Counted from the stretch's first letter, positions 32,970-42,052 are shown. The stretch: 50,264 bases of DNA from Collinsella sp. (GCA_019425015.1 JAHYYJ010000014.1:1-50264), one strand, 5' to 3'. Notes: generated from the letters alone by a model not told the origin. A program made the numbers and translations.

Positions 32970-32981
32970 CTGATATGTCAG
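32970..32981. promoter_or_regulatory. Short palindrome CTGA-TATG-TCAG between GntR and exporter genes
   Basis: A 12-nt inverted repeat 26 bases before the regulator start, in a divergent region. Candidate operator for the FadR-type regulator. Confidence 0.35.
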
Positions 32982-33137
32982 CTGTTAATTATGCCGCGAA
33001 TCGGCTCTCCGCGGTGGGTAATTCGGCTGTTGACCAAGAACTGTTGCGGCATCTTGGTCTGTATTTGCGCAAGGCTGTGCCCAATGTTGCCGTATCATAA
33101 GCCGTCGCAAACGTGAAATAGAAAGAAGGAATCCCAT

Positions 33138-34172
33138 ATGCAACTGGCGAATATCGTACGCGAGCGCTGGAAGGGTGTCTTGTTCTGCCTGATCGTCGCC
33201 ATCCCCGCGACGTTGCTCGGCAAACAGGTTGAGGTGGTCGGCGGGCCGGTGTTTGCCATCCTCTTTGGCATGGTCCTGGCGCTCGTCTTTCCCAAGAATC
33301 GTCGCGAACAGCTCGCCGCCGGTGTCACCTATACGTCTAAAAAAGTCTTGCAGTACGCGGTAATCCTGCTTGGCTTTGGCATGAACCTCTCGCAGATTCT
33401 GTCCAAAGGCGCTCAGTCGCTGCCGATTATCGTGGCGACGATTTCGACCTCGCTTGTCATCGCCTTCGTGCTCTGCCGCGTTATGAACGTGCCGGGCAAG
33501 ATCGCGACGCTTGTGGGTGTGGGTTCGTCGATTTGCGGCGGTTCTGCCATCGCCGCGACCGCGCCCGTCATTGATGCCGACGATCGCGAGATTGCCCAGG
33601 CTATTTCGGTCATCTTCCTGTTTAACGTTATCGCGGCGCTCGTGTTTCCGACGCTCGGCGGCATGCTCGGGCTGACCAACGAGGGCTTTGGCCTGTTTGC
33701 CGGCACCGCCATCAACGACACCTCGTCGGTAACGGCTGCGGCGAGCGCCTGGGACAGCATGCATCCCGGCGCCAATGTGCTCGAAAGCGCCACAGTGGTC
33801 AAGCTCACCAGGACGCTGGCCATTATTCCCATTACGTTGGTGCTCGCATGCTGGCAGATGCATCTGGCGCGCAAGGCCGGCGGCGACGCCAAAAGCACGT
33901 TCTCGCTTAAACGCGCGTTTCCCATGTTCGTGCTGTTCTTTGTGCTGGCGAGCGTAATCACCACGGTGCTTCAGCTTCCTGCATCCGTTACGGCGCCTAT
34001 CAAGGAGCTGTCGAAGTTCTTTATCGTGATGGCTATGGCGGCTATTGGCTTTAATACCGATATCGTCGAGCTGGTCAAAAAGGGCGGCAAGCCCATCGCA
34101 TTGGGCTTTTGCTGCTGGATTGGCATTGCGTGCATGAGTTTGGGAATGCAACACGTGCTGGGAATCTGGTAG
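33138..34172 (+). CDS. YeiH-family (UPF0324) putative anion exporter
   Basis: A 344-residue membrane protein with about ten hydrophobic helices. The signature GVGSSICGGSAIAATAPVI is the hallmark of the YeiH/UPF0324 family, annotated as putative sulfate exporters on limited evidence. The N-terminus VRERWKGVLFCLIVAIPATLL opens with the first helix. The start has AAGAAGGA upstream. It is divergent from a FadR-type regulator and followed by an odd NtrC-like regulator. The substrate is not known. Confidence 0.87.
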   Translation: MQLANIVRERWKGVLFCLIVAIPATLLGKQVEVVGGPVFAILFGMVLALVFPKNRREQLAAGVTYTSKKVLQYAVILLGFGMNLSQILSKGAQSLPIIVATISTSLVIAFVLCRVMNVPGKIATLVGVGSSICGGSAIAATAPVIDADDREIAQAISVIFLFNVIAALVFPTLGGMLGLTNEGFGLFAGTAINDTSSVTAAASAWDSMHPGANVLESATVVKLTRTLAIIPITLVLACWQMHLARKAGGDAKSTFSLKRAFPMFVLFFVLASVITTVLQLPASVTAPIKELSKFFIVMAMAAIGFNTDIVELVKKGGKPIALGFCCWIGIACMSLGMQHVLGIW

Positions 34173-34217
34173 AGAAGTAGCTTATTTGCGTGCTGCGTGT
34201 TGGCGAGCGCATCCTCG

Positions 34218-34296
34218 CGGTGGAGCGATAGGAGCTCTTGCGGGTATGGCTTGTCCGCAGGTTTATAGGTCCCGAAGAGCTCTTATCGCCCCGCCA
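34218..34296. repeat. Imperfect 19-bp hairpin between YeiH and the NtrC-like regulator
   Basis: GCGATAGGAGCTCTTGCGGG (34225-34244) pairs with 34271-34289 with one mismatch and one bulge, and pairing continues weakly outward. No T-run; possibly a palindromic element or a regulatory leader. Confidence 0.7.
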
Positions 34297-34437
34297 GGAT
34301 GGCGATGCGGGGCAACTCATATACTCGCAGGACGGCGGCTTCTGCCCTATAGTGTTTGGTGAGCAATATCGTTCAATTTTGAAACACTCGCCCGTGCGGC
34401 CGTCAGTGGCGGCGTGGCGCCGAGGACGGGGCGCAAT

Positions 34438-35655
34438 ATGAACAGTGACGCCAAGCTTCAAATCTTGATCGAGGCCTTGGCTGCTGCCGGGGCCTCGGCG
34501 TTGGCAATCGATGGGCATGGACACGTGGCGATATCGACCATGGATGATGCCGCGCTCGAGCAAGATGTCGCGGCATTTGTCGCCGAGCGCCTGGGGCGCG
34601 TGGGCAACGGCACGCGCCTGGTGATGGGGCATGCGGGAGGGCGCTTGAGCCTCACGGTGCGTCCGGTCGCCAAGGAATACGGCGCGCTTTGGGTGGTCGT
34701 GGTCCGCGAGGTGCACGGTGTGGCGGCACACGCGGGTATTGAGTGGCTTAACGCAGATGGGGTCGAGGCGCGCTACGAGGCAAGCGCGTACGGCATTGTC
34801 GAGGGTGCCGCTGCGGTCGCTGGCCCCGTCTGCGAAAGCTATGCCCGCGGCGTGCCCCTCATGTTGGAGGGCGAGCTGGGTGCCGGCCAGGCAGAGATTG
34901 CAAAACGACTCTATCTGGATGGGCCTTATGCTGACGAACCCTTTGTGTCCGTGGCGCTTGACGAGCTCACAGATCGCGGCTGGCGCCATCTGCTCAAAAG
35001 CTCGGAATCGCCGCTGTTCCAGGCAAGGCTGACCCTTTGTATTGGCGGCTGGCATGCACTTTCGCCGCAGCGTCTGCGCGAGCTTGTCTCTACGATGACC
35101 GACACGGCGCTGGCCGCGCGTTGCCACGTGGTTCTGACGGCAAACGATATGCCGGGCGGTGGCGAAAGCGATCAGGCCGCTTTTGTAACCGAGCGCTTGG
35201 CGTGCGCAGTAAGTGTGGCGCCTGCGATTGCCGAGCAGGGTGGCGCATCGAAAAAGGTTGCGCAGTATTTGTCGTATCTGTCAGATGTCTTTGGAACTGC
35301 CGCTCCGAGTATGTCCGAGGAGGCCGCCTCGACGCTCAACTGTTATCGCTGGCCACGTAACTATCTGCAGCTTCGCGAGGTCTCGGAACGACTCTATATA
35401 TTAGTAGGGTCGGGTGTGGCGGAGCGCGCGGTGGCGGAGGAGGTGCTCGCCCAGGAGGATGTCATCAAAACCGCAACTTTTGGCGCCCCGACGCTCGACA
35501 GCGACCTGTATATCCTGCGACCACTGGCCGATACCGAACGCGACATCGTGCGGCTGGTCGTAGGCTACCTTCAGGGCAACCGGACCCGCGCTGCCGAGGT
35601 GCTGGGGATAAGCCGCACGACCCTGTGGCGCTTGCTGAAAGACGACAACCGCTGA
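34438..35655 (+). CDS. Degenerate NtrC-type (enhancer-binding-like) regulator with Fis HTH
   Basis: A 405-residue protein. The C-terminus is a Fis-type helix-turn-helix, LQGNRTRAAEVLGISRTTLW, exactly as in sigma-54 activators. The middle follows the activator AAA+ layout but has lost its chemistry: the Walker A position reads GELGAGQ (145-151) without the lysine of GETGTGKE, the GAFTGA loop is absent, and WPRNYLQLREVSERL corresponds to the activator WPGNVREL block. The first ~130 residues look like a sensory region. It probably acts as an ordinary regulator without ATP hydrolysis. ATG 34438 has a weak ribosome site. Confidence 0.75.
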   Translation: MNSDAKLQILIEALAAAGASALAIDGHGHVAISTMDDAALEQDVAAFVAERLGRVGNGTRLVMGHAGGRLSLTVRPVAKEYGALWVVVVREVHGVAAHAGIEWLNADGVEARYEASAYGIVEGAAAVAGPVCESYARGVPLMLEGELGAGQAEIAKRLYLDGPYADEPFVSVALDELTDRGWRHLLKSSESPLFQARLTLCIGGWHALSPQRLRELVSTMTDTALAARCHVVLTANDMPGGGESDQAAFVTERLACAVSVAPAIAEQGGASKKVAQYLSYLSDVFGTAAPSMSEEAASTLNCYRWPRNYLQLREVSERLYILVGSGVAERAVAEEVLAQEDVIKTATFGAPTLDSDLYILRPLADTERDIVRLVVGYLQGNRTRAAEVLGISRTTLWRLLKDDNR

Positions 35656-35739
35656 GCGAGGCGCCCGTGACCGCGTGCGGCGCGTGTGCTACAGTCCAAA
35701 GCAGTAATGTTTCGATTGCGTTACGGCGTGCGGGGGCGT

Positions 35740-36315
35740 ATGGCGGAGACTTCAAAACCAAACCGGAATAGACGGAGCGCGGCTCCAGTTAACCGCCGCA
35801 CGACGTCCCGGACGTGGGGCAAGCGCGCGTCGGGGTTCGACGGTTCGTTCAAGCGCACCAAATACGGCTATCCTTCGGCAAGCGCTCGCTTGGCCATGCA
35901 GGCCGAGTCGTCGCTGCGGGGGCGTAAGCGCGTGGTGGGCTCTAAGCTCAAGCACGACGGAACGCTCGGCTACATCAGCCGCGGGGCGGCTCGCCGCAGT
36001 GGGCTCAATCCTGCTGGCTGGCATCGATATGTGCCGATCGTGGTCGTTGCCGCGATAATCGTCATCGCACTCGCGGCACTCGGATATGCTGGCGGCGGTG
36101 CCAACTTGGACGCAATGTTCAAATCGCCCGAGCTCGCGCATGCAGGCACAGAAGTTGTCGAGGGTGCTCAGATCCAGACGGGCGTCGCGCCCCAGCGCGG
36201 TATCGTTGCGGCGGCCTCCACCATCGCCGATGCGCATAAGAACGAGGACGAACAAGGCGACGGCGCCGAAACGACTCGTACGAACGAAACGACGACAACT
36301 CCATCGGCAAGATAA
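35740..36315 (+). CDS. Hypothetical membrane protein with basic N-terminus
   Basis: A 191-residue protein that I do not recognise. The first ~95 residues are strongly basic (Arg/Lys/Ser-rich) and would be cytoplasmic; one membrane helix (about 101-120, YVPIVVVAAIIVIALAALGY) follows; the last ~70 residues are polar, Thr/Glu-rich and probably outside. No catalytic motif. The ATG at 35740 follows GCGGGGGCGT; ATG 35707 in frame is possible. It starts 84 bases after the NtrC-like gene with its own weak -10 (TACAGT near 35689). Confidence 0.6.
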   Translation: MAETSKPNRNRRSAAPVNRRTTSRTWGKRASGFDGSFKRTKYGYPSASARLAMQAESSLRGRKRVVGSKLKHDGTLGYISRGAARRSGLNPAGWHRYVPIVVVAAIIVIALAALGYAGGGANLDAMFKSPELAHAGTEVVEGAQIQTGVAPQRGIVAAASTIADAHKNEDEQGDGAETTRTNETTTTPSAR

Positions 36316-36325
36316 GTTGCGAGCG

Positions 36326-36361
36326 GGGCAGCAAATTTGGGACGGGGCCTTTTAGCTGCCC
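36326..36361. repeat. GGGAC-type palindrome with GGGCAGC arms
   Basis: GGGCAGC (36326-36332) and GCTGCCC (36355-36361) enclose TTTGGGACGGGGC, the same core word as in the element at 48848. It begins ten bases after the hypothetical membrane protein stop. Confidence 0.75.
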
Positions 36362-36446
36362 AAGTGCCAGATGCCAACAGTGACGCGGTCGATGTCAGTC
36401 ATCAACAGCGAGCGAGCCGCATTTGCGCCAAGGTGACGTGAAATGA

Positions 36447-36475
36447 GAGGGCGCTGACCTTTTGGTCGCGCCCTC
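36447..36475. terminator. Hairpin between membrane protein and nitroreductase
   Basis: GAGGGCG(CT)GACC-TTTT-GGTC(G)CGCCCTC; no strong T-run. Likely terminator for converging genes. Confidence 0.55.
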
Positions 36476-36536
36476 GAAATTGAACGTCAGATTGGCGTGA
36501 ATGCGGCCCGCGCAGCGTCAACGGGTCCGCCGTTCG

Positions 36537-37064
36537 TTAGAACGGCGGAACATACACCACGTTGTCGCGGCGCGGCTTTGCCTCGGGAAGCGTGCTCTCG
36601 GCGTAGCCCAGAATGCAGTTGCCCACACCGCGCAGACTTCCGTCGGTGGGTAGACCCCACTTGGCCAGCAGTTCCAGTCCCTCGGGTGAGTCAAAGACCT
36701 CGTGCGCGCGGTGGATCCAACACGAATCGACGCCCAGCGCATAGGCTGCGTTGAGCAGGTTGCCCATGGCGAGCGAGCCGTCTTCCAGGTGTGTGGGCAC
36801 ACTGCGGTCGACGAGCACCACCACAACGGTTTTGGCGCCGTAGAAGGGATCTCCCTCGCTGCCCATAACTTGGGCGTTGAGCTGCGAGAGGCGCTCGACG
36901 GTTGCGGGGTCGGTAACGGCGACGAACGTGACCGGCTGACGTCCCATGCCGCTGGGCGCGTACTGGCCTGCCTCGATAATGCGTGCGAGCTTTTCTGCCT
37001 CGACGGGGCGATCGCTGTAGTTACGGCAGCTGCGGCGATGGATGAGCGCTTCGATGGTCTCCAT
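36537..37064 (-). CDS. Nitroreductase-family FMN oxidoreductase
   Basis: A 175-residue NAD(P)H:FMN oxidoreductase. The N-terminus IEALIHRRSCRNYSDRPV holds the phosphate-binding RRSxR motif, followed by AGQYAPSGMGRQPVTFV, and the C-terminal GNCILGYAE region is typical. Members reduce quinones or nitro groups; several gut Coriobacteria use relatives in drug and bile-acid chemistry, but nothing here shows the substrate. The start has AGGAGGACAC, a strong site. It is monocistronic and converges on the hypothetical membrane protein. Confidence 0.9.
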   Translation of the reverse strand: METIEALIHRRSCRNYSDRPVEAEKLARIIEAGQYAPSGMGRQPVTFVAVTDPATVERLSQLNAQVMGSEGDPFYGAKTVVVVLVDRSVPTHLEDGSLAMGNLLNAAYALGVDSCWIHRAHEVFDSPEGLELLAKWGLPTDGSLRGVGNCILGYAESTLPEAKPRRDNVVYVPPF

Positions 37065-37280
37065 GTGTCCTCCTGACGTTGGTTTCGATGCCTCGTTCTT
37101 ACCCGCCGAACCAAAACCGTAATCGCGCCGTCGGCCTCAAACAATGCAAGCTACCAAGTGGAAAAGTTGGTTTGCATAAAACTTCAGCCAGAATGTGACA
37201 AACCGGTGGGATGATTAAACGTTTTATCCCGTCTACCCTGCGGTTTTTTACCACTTGCCTAAATGATGCGCGCATAAGCT

Positions 37281-37320
37281 CTGATAAAGGTTTTACTAAA
37301 GGAGTACCAACGTTTATCAG
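37281..37320. promoter_or_regulatory. Inverted repeat CTGATAAA-N24-TTTATCAG before the 96-residue gene
   Basis: Two perfect 8-bp arms (37281-37288, 37313-37320) lie 36-75 bases before the start of the small gene; promoter region or RNA stem. Confidence 0.4.
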
Positions 37321-37355
37321 CGCGCCATGGTGGCGCCGGGCCAGGAGGTAACATC

Positions 37356-37646
37356 ATGTTCCAGGCTGGAGATGTCGTCGAGACCGACTTCGAAGGATTT
37401 CTGAAGCTGCTGCGTTCCAAGACGCGCGCTTTCGTGTCGATCAACGATCACGAGTACTACATCACGCACACCGATGGCTATTGGCGTGTTCAGGATTGCG
37501 AGGCCCTCAACGATAAGGGCCACTTTACTGACTGCTCCGAGCTGGTCAACACGGTCTGCGAGGTCGTCGAACTGCCGTGGATCTGTGGCAAGAGCCTGCA
37601 CGACAGCTTCTCGGGCGCCACGGTCTACGAGGCCGTCGCTGCGTAA
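37356..37646 (+). CDS. Small conserved-looking hypothetical protein
   Basis: A 96-residue soluble protein, acidic, with four Cys (in RVQDCEAL, FTDCSEL, NTVCEVV and PWICGKS). I do not recognise it. A strong ribosome site (CCAGGAGGTAACATC), normal codon use and its own terminator make it a real gene. No signal peptide or membrane helix. The Cys set could bind metal, but the spacing matches no motif I know. Confidence 0.75.
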   Translation: MFQAGDVVETDFEGFLKLLRSKTRAFVSINDHEYYITHTDGYWRVQDCEALNDKGHFTDCSELVNTVCEVVELPWICGKSLHDSFSGATVYEAVAA

Positions 37647-37672
37647 CAGCCAACAATCGATATTCTCTCGCA

Positions 37673-37709
37673 ACCGCCGGCGCCGCCCCCGCGCCGGCGG
37701 TCTTTTTTG
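37673..37709 (+). terminator. Terminator of the 96-residue gene
   Basis: ACCGCCGGCGC pairs with GCGCCGGCGGT, followed by CTTTTTTG. Confidence 0.93.
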
Positions 37710-37750
37710 TCGACATGCCTATGTAGAGCTGACCATATATAACGAGCTTA

Positions 37751-37807
37751 TTGACGATAGTCAAAACTCGGACTAATGTAGAGATGTAAATTGGTCAAAA
37801 CTCGGAC
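37751..37807 (+). promoter_or_regulatory. MarR operon promoter with overlapping repeated operator
   Basis: TTGACG (37751-37756), 17 bases, TAATGT (37774-37779) is a good promoter. GTCAAAACTCGGAC occurs exactly twice, at 37760-37773 (in the spacer) and at 37794-37807 (downstream of the predicted start). TTGAC-GATA-GTCAA at 37751-37764 is also an inverted repeat. The layout fits autorepression by the MarR protein. Confidence 0.7.
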
Positions 37808-37825
37808 AATCGAATGGTGGGATAG

Positions 37826-38326
37826 ATGAATAGTGCGGTTACGCTGGTCGATTTCGACCGGATGCTCAATGGACTCGACCATATCTATTCGGAGTTCTCG
37901 CGCACCTGCGGTCTTTCGGATTGCGCCTATTGGATGCTCGTCGACACCAGCACGGCGGACGGCAGCATCGCCGTGAGTCGTCTGACAAGCGAATGGTTCT
38001 ATAGCAAGCAGACCATCAATTCGGCAATCAAGACGCTTAGGGCGCGAGGGCTTGCGACGTTGGAGTTTGCCGAGGGCAGTCGTAAGAACAAGGTTGTGCG
38101 ACTGACCGCAGAAGGTATGCAGTTTGCCAAGCGCTACGCGTTGCCGGCGCAAAAGGCCGAGCAGCAGGCATTCGAGGCGCTCGAGCCGTGGGAACAGCGC
38201 GAGATCATGCGCTTGGTCGGTAAGTTCTCCCATGTTCTTAACGAAGAGTGCGAGGCATTTAAACGGCAAGTTGCCGCCGAGAACGAGGCTGACGATAAGG
38301 GCGAGGGGGAGACATGCGACTCTTAA
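37826..38326 (+). CDS. MarR-family regulator of the ABC exporter
   Basis: A 166-residue winged-helix regulator. SIAVSRLTSEWFYSKQTINS and KTLRARGLATLEFAEGSRKN are the recognition helix and wing, and the flanking helices form the dimer. MarR proteins release DNA on binding small molecules, often substrates of the pump they control. The gene's end overlaps the first exporter gene by 13 bases, so they form one operon, and two repeat operators lie over the promoter. The inducing compound is unknown. Confidence 0.92.
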   Translation: MNSAVTLVDFDRMLNGLDHIYSEFSRTCGLSDCAYWMLVDTSTADGSIAVSRLTSEWFYSKQTINSAIKTLRARGLATLEFAEGSRKNKVVRLTAEGMQFAKRYALPAQKAEQQAFEALEPWEQREIMRLVGKFSHVLNEECEAFKRQVAAENEADDKGEGETCDS

Positions 38327-40050
38327 TGAGGTTTATGAGGCCGTATCGCGGGCTGATTGCGGTGACGATGTTTGTGCTGCTGATAGATAACGTCGGCACG
38401 CTGTTGGTGCCTACAATGTTGGCGAATATGGTCAATACCGGTATCACGACGGGTGATGTCGACTACATCCTGCGCAACGGCCTGTACATGTTTATCGCGA
38501 CCGGCATGGCCAGCGGTGGTGCGGTGCTGGGCTGTTATCTTTCGGCCCGCCTGGCGGCCAACGTGGCCTGCGATATCCGCAACGCCGTGTACGACAAATC
38601 GCTCGAGCTGTCCGCCAGCGACTTTGAGCGCTTTGGCACGGGTTCGATGATCACGCGCTCGCTCAACGACATCAACGTGATCCAGCAAGCGATCCTGCAG
38701 ACGATTCAGCTGGTGCTGCCGGTACCGTTCTTGGCCGTGGCGGGCATCATCTTTGCCTGGTTTATCGATCCTGCCATGGGCACGCTGCTGGGCGTGGTCG
38801 TTGCGATCGTGCTGGTGGCGGCGGTCTTTACCGTTGCCAACGCCGCGCCGATCTTTATGCGCCTGCAGAGCTTTATCGACCGCATGAACGTGGTGCTGCG
38901 CGAGAACATCGTGGGCGTGCGCGTCATCCGCGCATTTAACAAGGAGCGCCACGAGGAGCAGCGCCTGGACGAGGTGTTTAGCGATTACGCGGCCAATGCC
39001 ATCAAGGTCAACCACCTGTTTGTGGGTCTCGACAGCTCCAGCTTCTTTTTGATGAACATCGCCGAGGTGGCGGTGCTGTGGGTGGGCGGCAACCGCGTGG
39101 GCGTCCATGCCATGCAAATCGGCAGCATCTCGGCCGTGCTGGAGTACGCGATCCTGATCCTGTTCTTTGTGATGATGGCGCAGATGGTGGTGCTGACGCT
39201 CCCGCGCGCCGCGGCGTGTCTCAACCGCGCGCAGCAGGTGCTCGAAATCGAGCCGAGCATTGTGGACGGCAAGGCTACGCTGGGCGACGGGGCGCCTGAG
39301 TCCGCAGACGGCGCCGACGCGGTGGCCGTGTTCGACCACATGTCGTTCCGTTTTGACGATGCCGACGAGGACACCCTGTGCAACCTGAGTTTTGCCTGCC
39401 GCCGTGGACAGACGACCGCGATCGTGGGCTCAACGGGCTCGGGCAAGTCAACGGTGGCCAAGCTCTTGCTTCGCTTCCACGATGCCACGAAGGGCGCCAT
39501 TCGCCTGAACGGCGTCGACCTGCGCGACCTTTCGCAAGACGACATCCGCGGGCGTATCGCCTATGTGCCGCAGAAGGCATGGCTGTTCTCGGGTACCGTG
39601 GCGAGCAACCTGCGCTTTGGTAACGAGGGTGCGACCGAGGCTGACATGCTCCATGCGCTCCAGGTTGCCCAGAGCACCTTTGTACTCGATCAACCGCAGG
39701 GGCTCGACACTCCGGTGGCGCAGGGCGGTACGAACTTTTCGGGCGGCCAGCGCCAGCGTTTGGCAATCGCCCGCGCACTCATGAAGCGCGCCGACCTGTA
39801 TATCTTCGACGACAGTTTTTCGGCCCTGGACTTTAAGACCGATGCGGCACTGCGCCATGCGCTGCAGGACGAGACGTGCGATGCCGCGGTGCTCATCATC
39901 GCCCAGCGCATCTCGACTATTTTGCATGCCGATCAGATCGTGGTGCTCAAGGACGGCGAGATCGTGGGCCTGGGCACGCACGACGAGCTCATGGAAACCT
40001 GCGAGGTGTACCGCGCTATCGCGGAATCGCAGATGAAGGGAGGTGAGTAG
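38314..40050 (+). CDS. Heterodimeric ABC exporter subunit with degenerate NBD
   Basis: A 578-residue fusion of six membrane helices and an ATPase. Walker A GSTGSGKS and the signature FSGGQRQR are normal, but two catalytic residues are altered: Walker B reads IFDDSFSALD (Asp where the general-base Glu should be) and the switch motif reads IAQRIST (Gln instead of His). This is the degenerate partner of heterodimeric type IV exporters such as TM287/288 or BmrCD. The start overlaps the MarR gene. It pairs with the next gene and probably exports a drug, lipid or peptide. Confidence 0.93.
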   Translation: MRLLMRFMRPYRGLIAVTMFVLLIDNVGTLLVPTMLANMVNTGITTGDVDYILRNGLYMFIATGMASGGAVLGCYLSARLAANVACDIRNAVYDKSLELSASDFERFGTGSMITRSLNDINVIQQAILQTIQLVLPVPFLAVAGIIFAWFIDPAMGTLLGVVVAIVLVAAVFTVANAAPIFMRLQSFIDRMNVVLRENIVGVRVIRAFNKERHEEQRLDEVFSDYAANAIKVNHLFVGLDSSSFFLMNIAEVAVLWVGGNRVGVHAMQIGSISAVLEYAILILFFVMMAQMVVLTLPRAAACLNRAQQVLEIEPSIVDGKATLGDGAPESADGADAVAVFDHMSFRFDDADEDTLCNLSFACRRGQTTAIVGSTGSGKSTVAKLLLRFHDATKGAIRLNGVDLRDLSQDDIRGRIAYVPQKAWLFSGTVASNLRFGNEGATEADMLHALQVAQSTFVLDQPQGLDTPVAQGGTNFSGGQRQRLAIARALMKRADLYIFDDSFSALDFKTDAALRHALQDETCDAAVLIIAQRISTILHADQIVVLKDGEIVGLGTHDELMETCEVYRAIAESQMKGGE

Positions 40051-40051
40051 C

Positions 40052-42052
40052 ATGACCGAGGAGCTCAAGAAGCAGGGCATCACCGATGACGCCGCGGTTG
40101 CAGAGACAGTCGAGGAGGCGGGCGCCACGCCCGGCCTGGACGAAGCCGCCAAGGCGGCGGAGCGCGAGGCTCGCCGCCAGGCGCTCTACGAGGAAAACGA
40201 GCGCGCCGAGGACGAGCGCGCCCGCGCCGAGGCAGAGCGCATGCGCGACGTTGACGACGAGGACGAGGACGAGACGCCCCGCGACACCTGGGCGACGGTG
40301 CGCCGCCTGTGGAGCGAGGCCGCCGGCGACCATTGGCGTTTCTATATCGTGTTCGCGAGCATCGTGTTCTATGCCATCTTTAACACCGCGGCGCCGGCCT
40401 ACAGCGCCCGCGTGATCGATGAACTGTGGGGGCACATGAAGGTGGCGTTTGCCAACAACACTACCTTCAGCATTACCTGGGAGAACTGCGGCAGGACCAT
40501 CTTCATCTACTTTATGATCTGGACCGCCGCCGCCTCGTTCTACGCACTCCAGAGCTTTTTGATGTCGAGCGTTGCCGAGCGTCTCAACCTGCGTCTACGC
40601 AACCGCATCGCACAAAAGCTCAACCGTCTGCCGCTTGCCTACTTTGACGCGCATCGTCCCGGCGAGGTCGTCAGCCGTGCGACCAACGACTTGGACAAGA
40701 TGTCCGAGAGCATGCAGCGCGGACTGCTGCAGTTGCTGGTGTCGATCGGTACCGTGGTGGGCGCCGTGAGCGTGATGTTCGTGTTTAGCGTGCCGCTCAC
40801 GCTCGTCTTTTTGTTCTTTACGGCGCTTTCGCTGCTGGTGACGAAGGTCGTGTCGCGCCGCACGCACGATGTGACGGGCGAGCGCCAGGAGTGGGTGTCC
40901 AAGATTACGAGCGCGGTCGAGGAAGGCTACTCGGGCCGTCTGGTGATCCGTGCGTTTAACCGCGAGCGCCAGAGCTCTGCCGAGGTACACGAGGCTTCGA
41001 AGGAGCTGGCGCGCGTGAGCACCAAGGCCGACTTTATGATTAACGCCGTCGGCCCTGCGGTGCGCTTTATCGGCCGTTTGGCGCAGATCGTGATTGCGCT
41101 GGTGGGCTGCAGCATGCTGGTTGCCGGGCATATGACCGTCGGCGTGTTCCAGGCGTTCTTCCAGTTTATCTACGAGGCGTCCGAACCCATGACGCAGTTG
41201 TCGTTTACCTTTAACTCGCTGCAGAGCGCGCTGGCGAGTGCGGAGCGCGTGTTCGACCTGCTCGATGAGCCCGAGATGGAGGCCGATCCGCAGCCGGGCG
41301 AGGCCGCCAAGCTGCCGGGTCGCGTGGAGGGCCGCGTCTCCTTTGAGCACGTGCGCTTTGGTTATTCGCCCGACAAGCCGCTCATGCGCGACGTGTCGTT
41401 TACCGCCGAGCCGGGCCAGAAGATTGCCGTGGTGGGAACCACGGGCGCAGGCAAGACGACGCTCATCAACCTGCTCATGCGCTTTTACGAGATCGACGGC
41501 GGCCGCATTACGCTTGACGGTGTGGATACGCGCCTCATGGATCGCGGCGAGCTACGGCAGCAGTTTGGCATGGTGCTACAGGATGCCTGGCTGTTCGACG
41601 GCACGATTGCCGAGAACATCGCCTACGGCTGCCCCGAGGCAACGCGCGAGGAGATTGTTGCGGCCGCTCGCGCCGCCCAGGTCGACTTCTTTGTGCGCAC
41701 CATGCCTCAGGGCTACGACACGCGCGTAGCCAACGATGCCGAAAGCATCAGCCAGGGCCAGCGTCAGCTGCTAACCATCGCACGCGTGCTGCTCAACAAC
41801 CCGGCGATTCTCATCCTGGACGAGGCGACGTCGAGCGTGGATACGCGCACCGAGCTTGCCATCGGCCGCGCCATGGACGCGCTCATGCGCGGCCGCACGA
41901 GCTTTGTGATCGCGCATCGCCTGTCGACGATTGTGGATGCCGACCTGATCTTGGTTATGGATCACGGCAACATTATCGAGCAGGGAACGCACAAGGAGCT
42001 GCTGGCTGCCGAGGGCGCCTACGCCGACCTCTACCTGAGCCAATTCGCATAA
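40052..42052 (+). CDS. Heterodimeric ABC exporter subunit with intact catalytic site
   Basis: A 666-residue exporter half. About 85 N-terminal residues form a Glu/Arg/Ala-rich charged extension, probably helical and cytoplasmic, before the six membrane helices. Walker A GTTGAGKT, Walker B ILILDEATSSVD and switch IAHRLST are intact, whereas its signature reads ISQGQRQ in place of LSGGQ. This is complementary to the partner encoded upstream: one complete and one broken ATP site. ATG 40052 follows GGAGGTGAGTAGC and lies one base after the upstream stop. Confidence 0.93.
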   Translation: MTEELKKQGITDDAAVAETVEEAGATPGLDEAAKAAEREARRQALYEENERAEDERARAEAERMRDVDDEDEDETPRDTWATVRRLWSEAAGDHWRFYIVFASIVFYAIFNTAAPAYSARVIDELWGHMKVAFANNTTFSITWENCGRTIFIYFMIWTAAASFYALQSFLMSSVAERLNLRLRNRIAQKLNRLPLAYFDAHRPGEVVSRATNDLDKMSESMQRGLLQLLVSIGTVVGAVSVMFVFSVPLTLVFLFFTALSLLVTKVVSRRTHDVTGERQEWVSKITSAVEEGYSGRLVIRAFNRERQSSAEVHEASKELARVSTKADFMINAVGPAVRFIGRLAQIVIALVGCSMLVAGHMTVGVFQAFFQFIYEASEPMTQLSFTFNSLQSALASAERVFDLLDEPEMEADPQPGEAAKLPGRVEGRVSFEHVRFGYSPDKPLMRDVSFTAEPGQKIAVVGTTGAGKTTLINLLMRFYEIDGGRITLDGVDTRLMDRGELRQQFGMVLQDAWLFDGTIAENIAYGCPEATREEIVAAARAAQVDFFVRTMPQGYDTRVANDAESISQGQRQLLTIARVLLNNPAILILDEATSSVDTRTELAIGRAMDALMRGRTSFVIAHRLSTIVDADLILVMDHGNIIEQGTHKELLAAEGAYADLYLSQFA

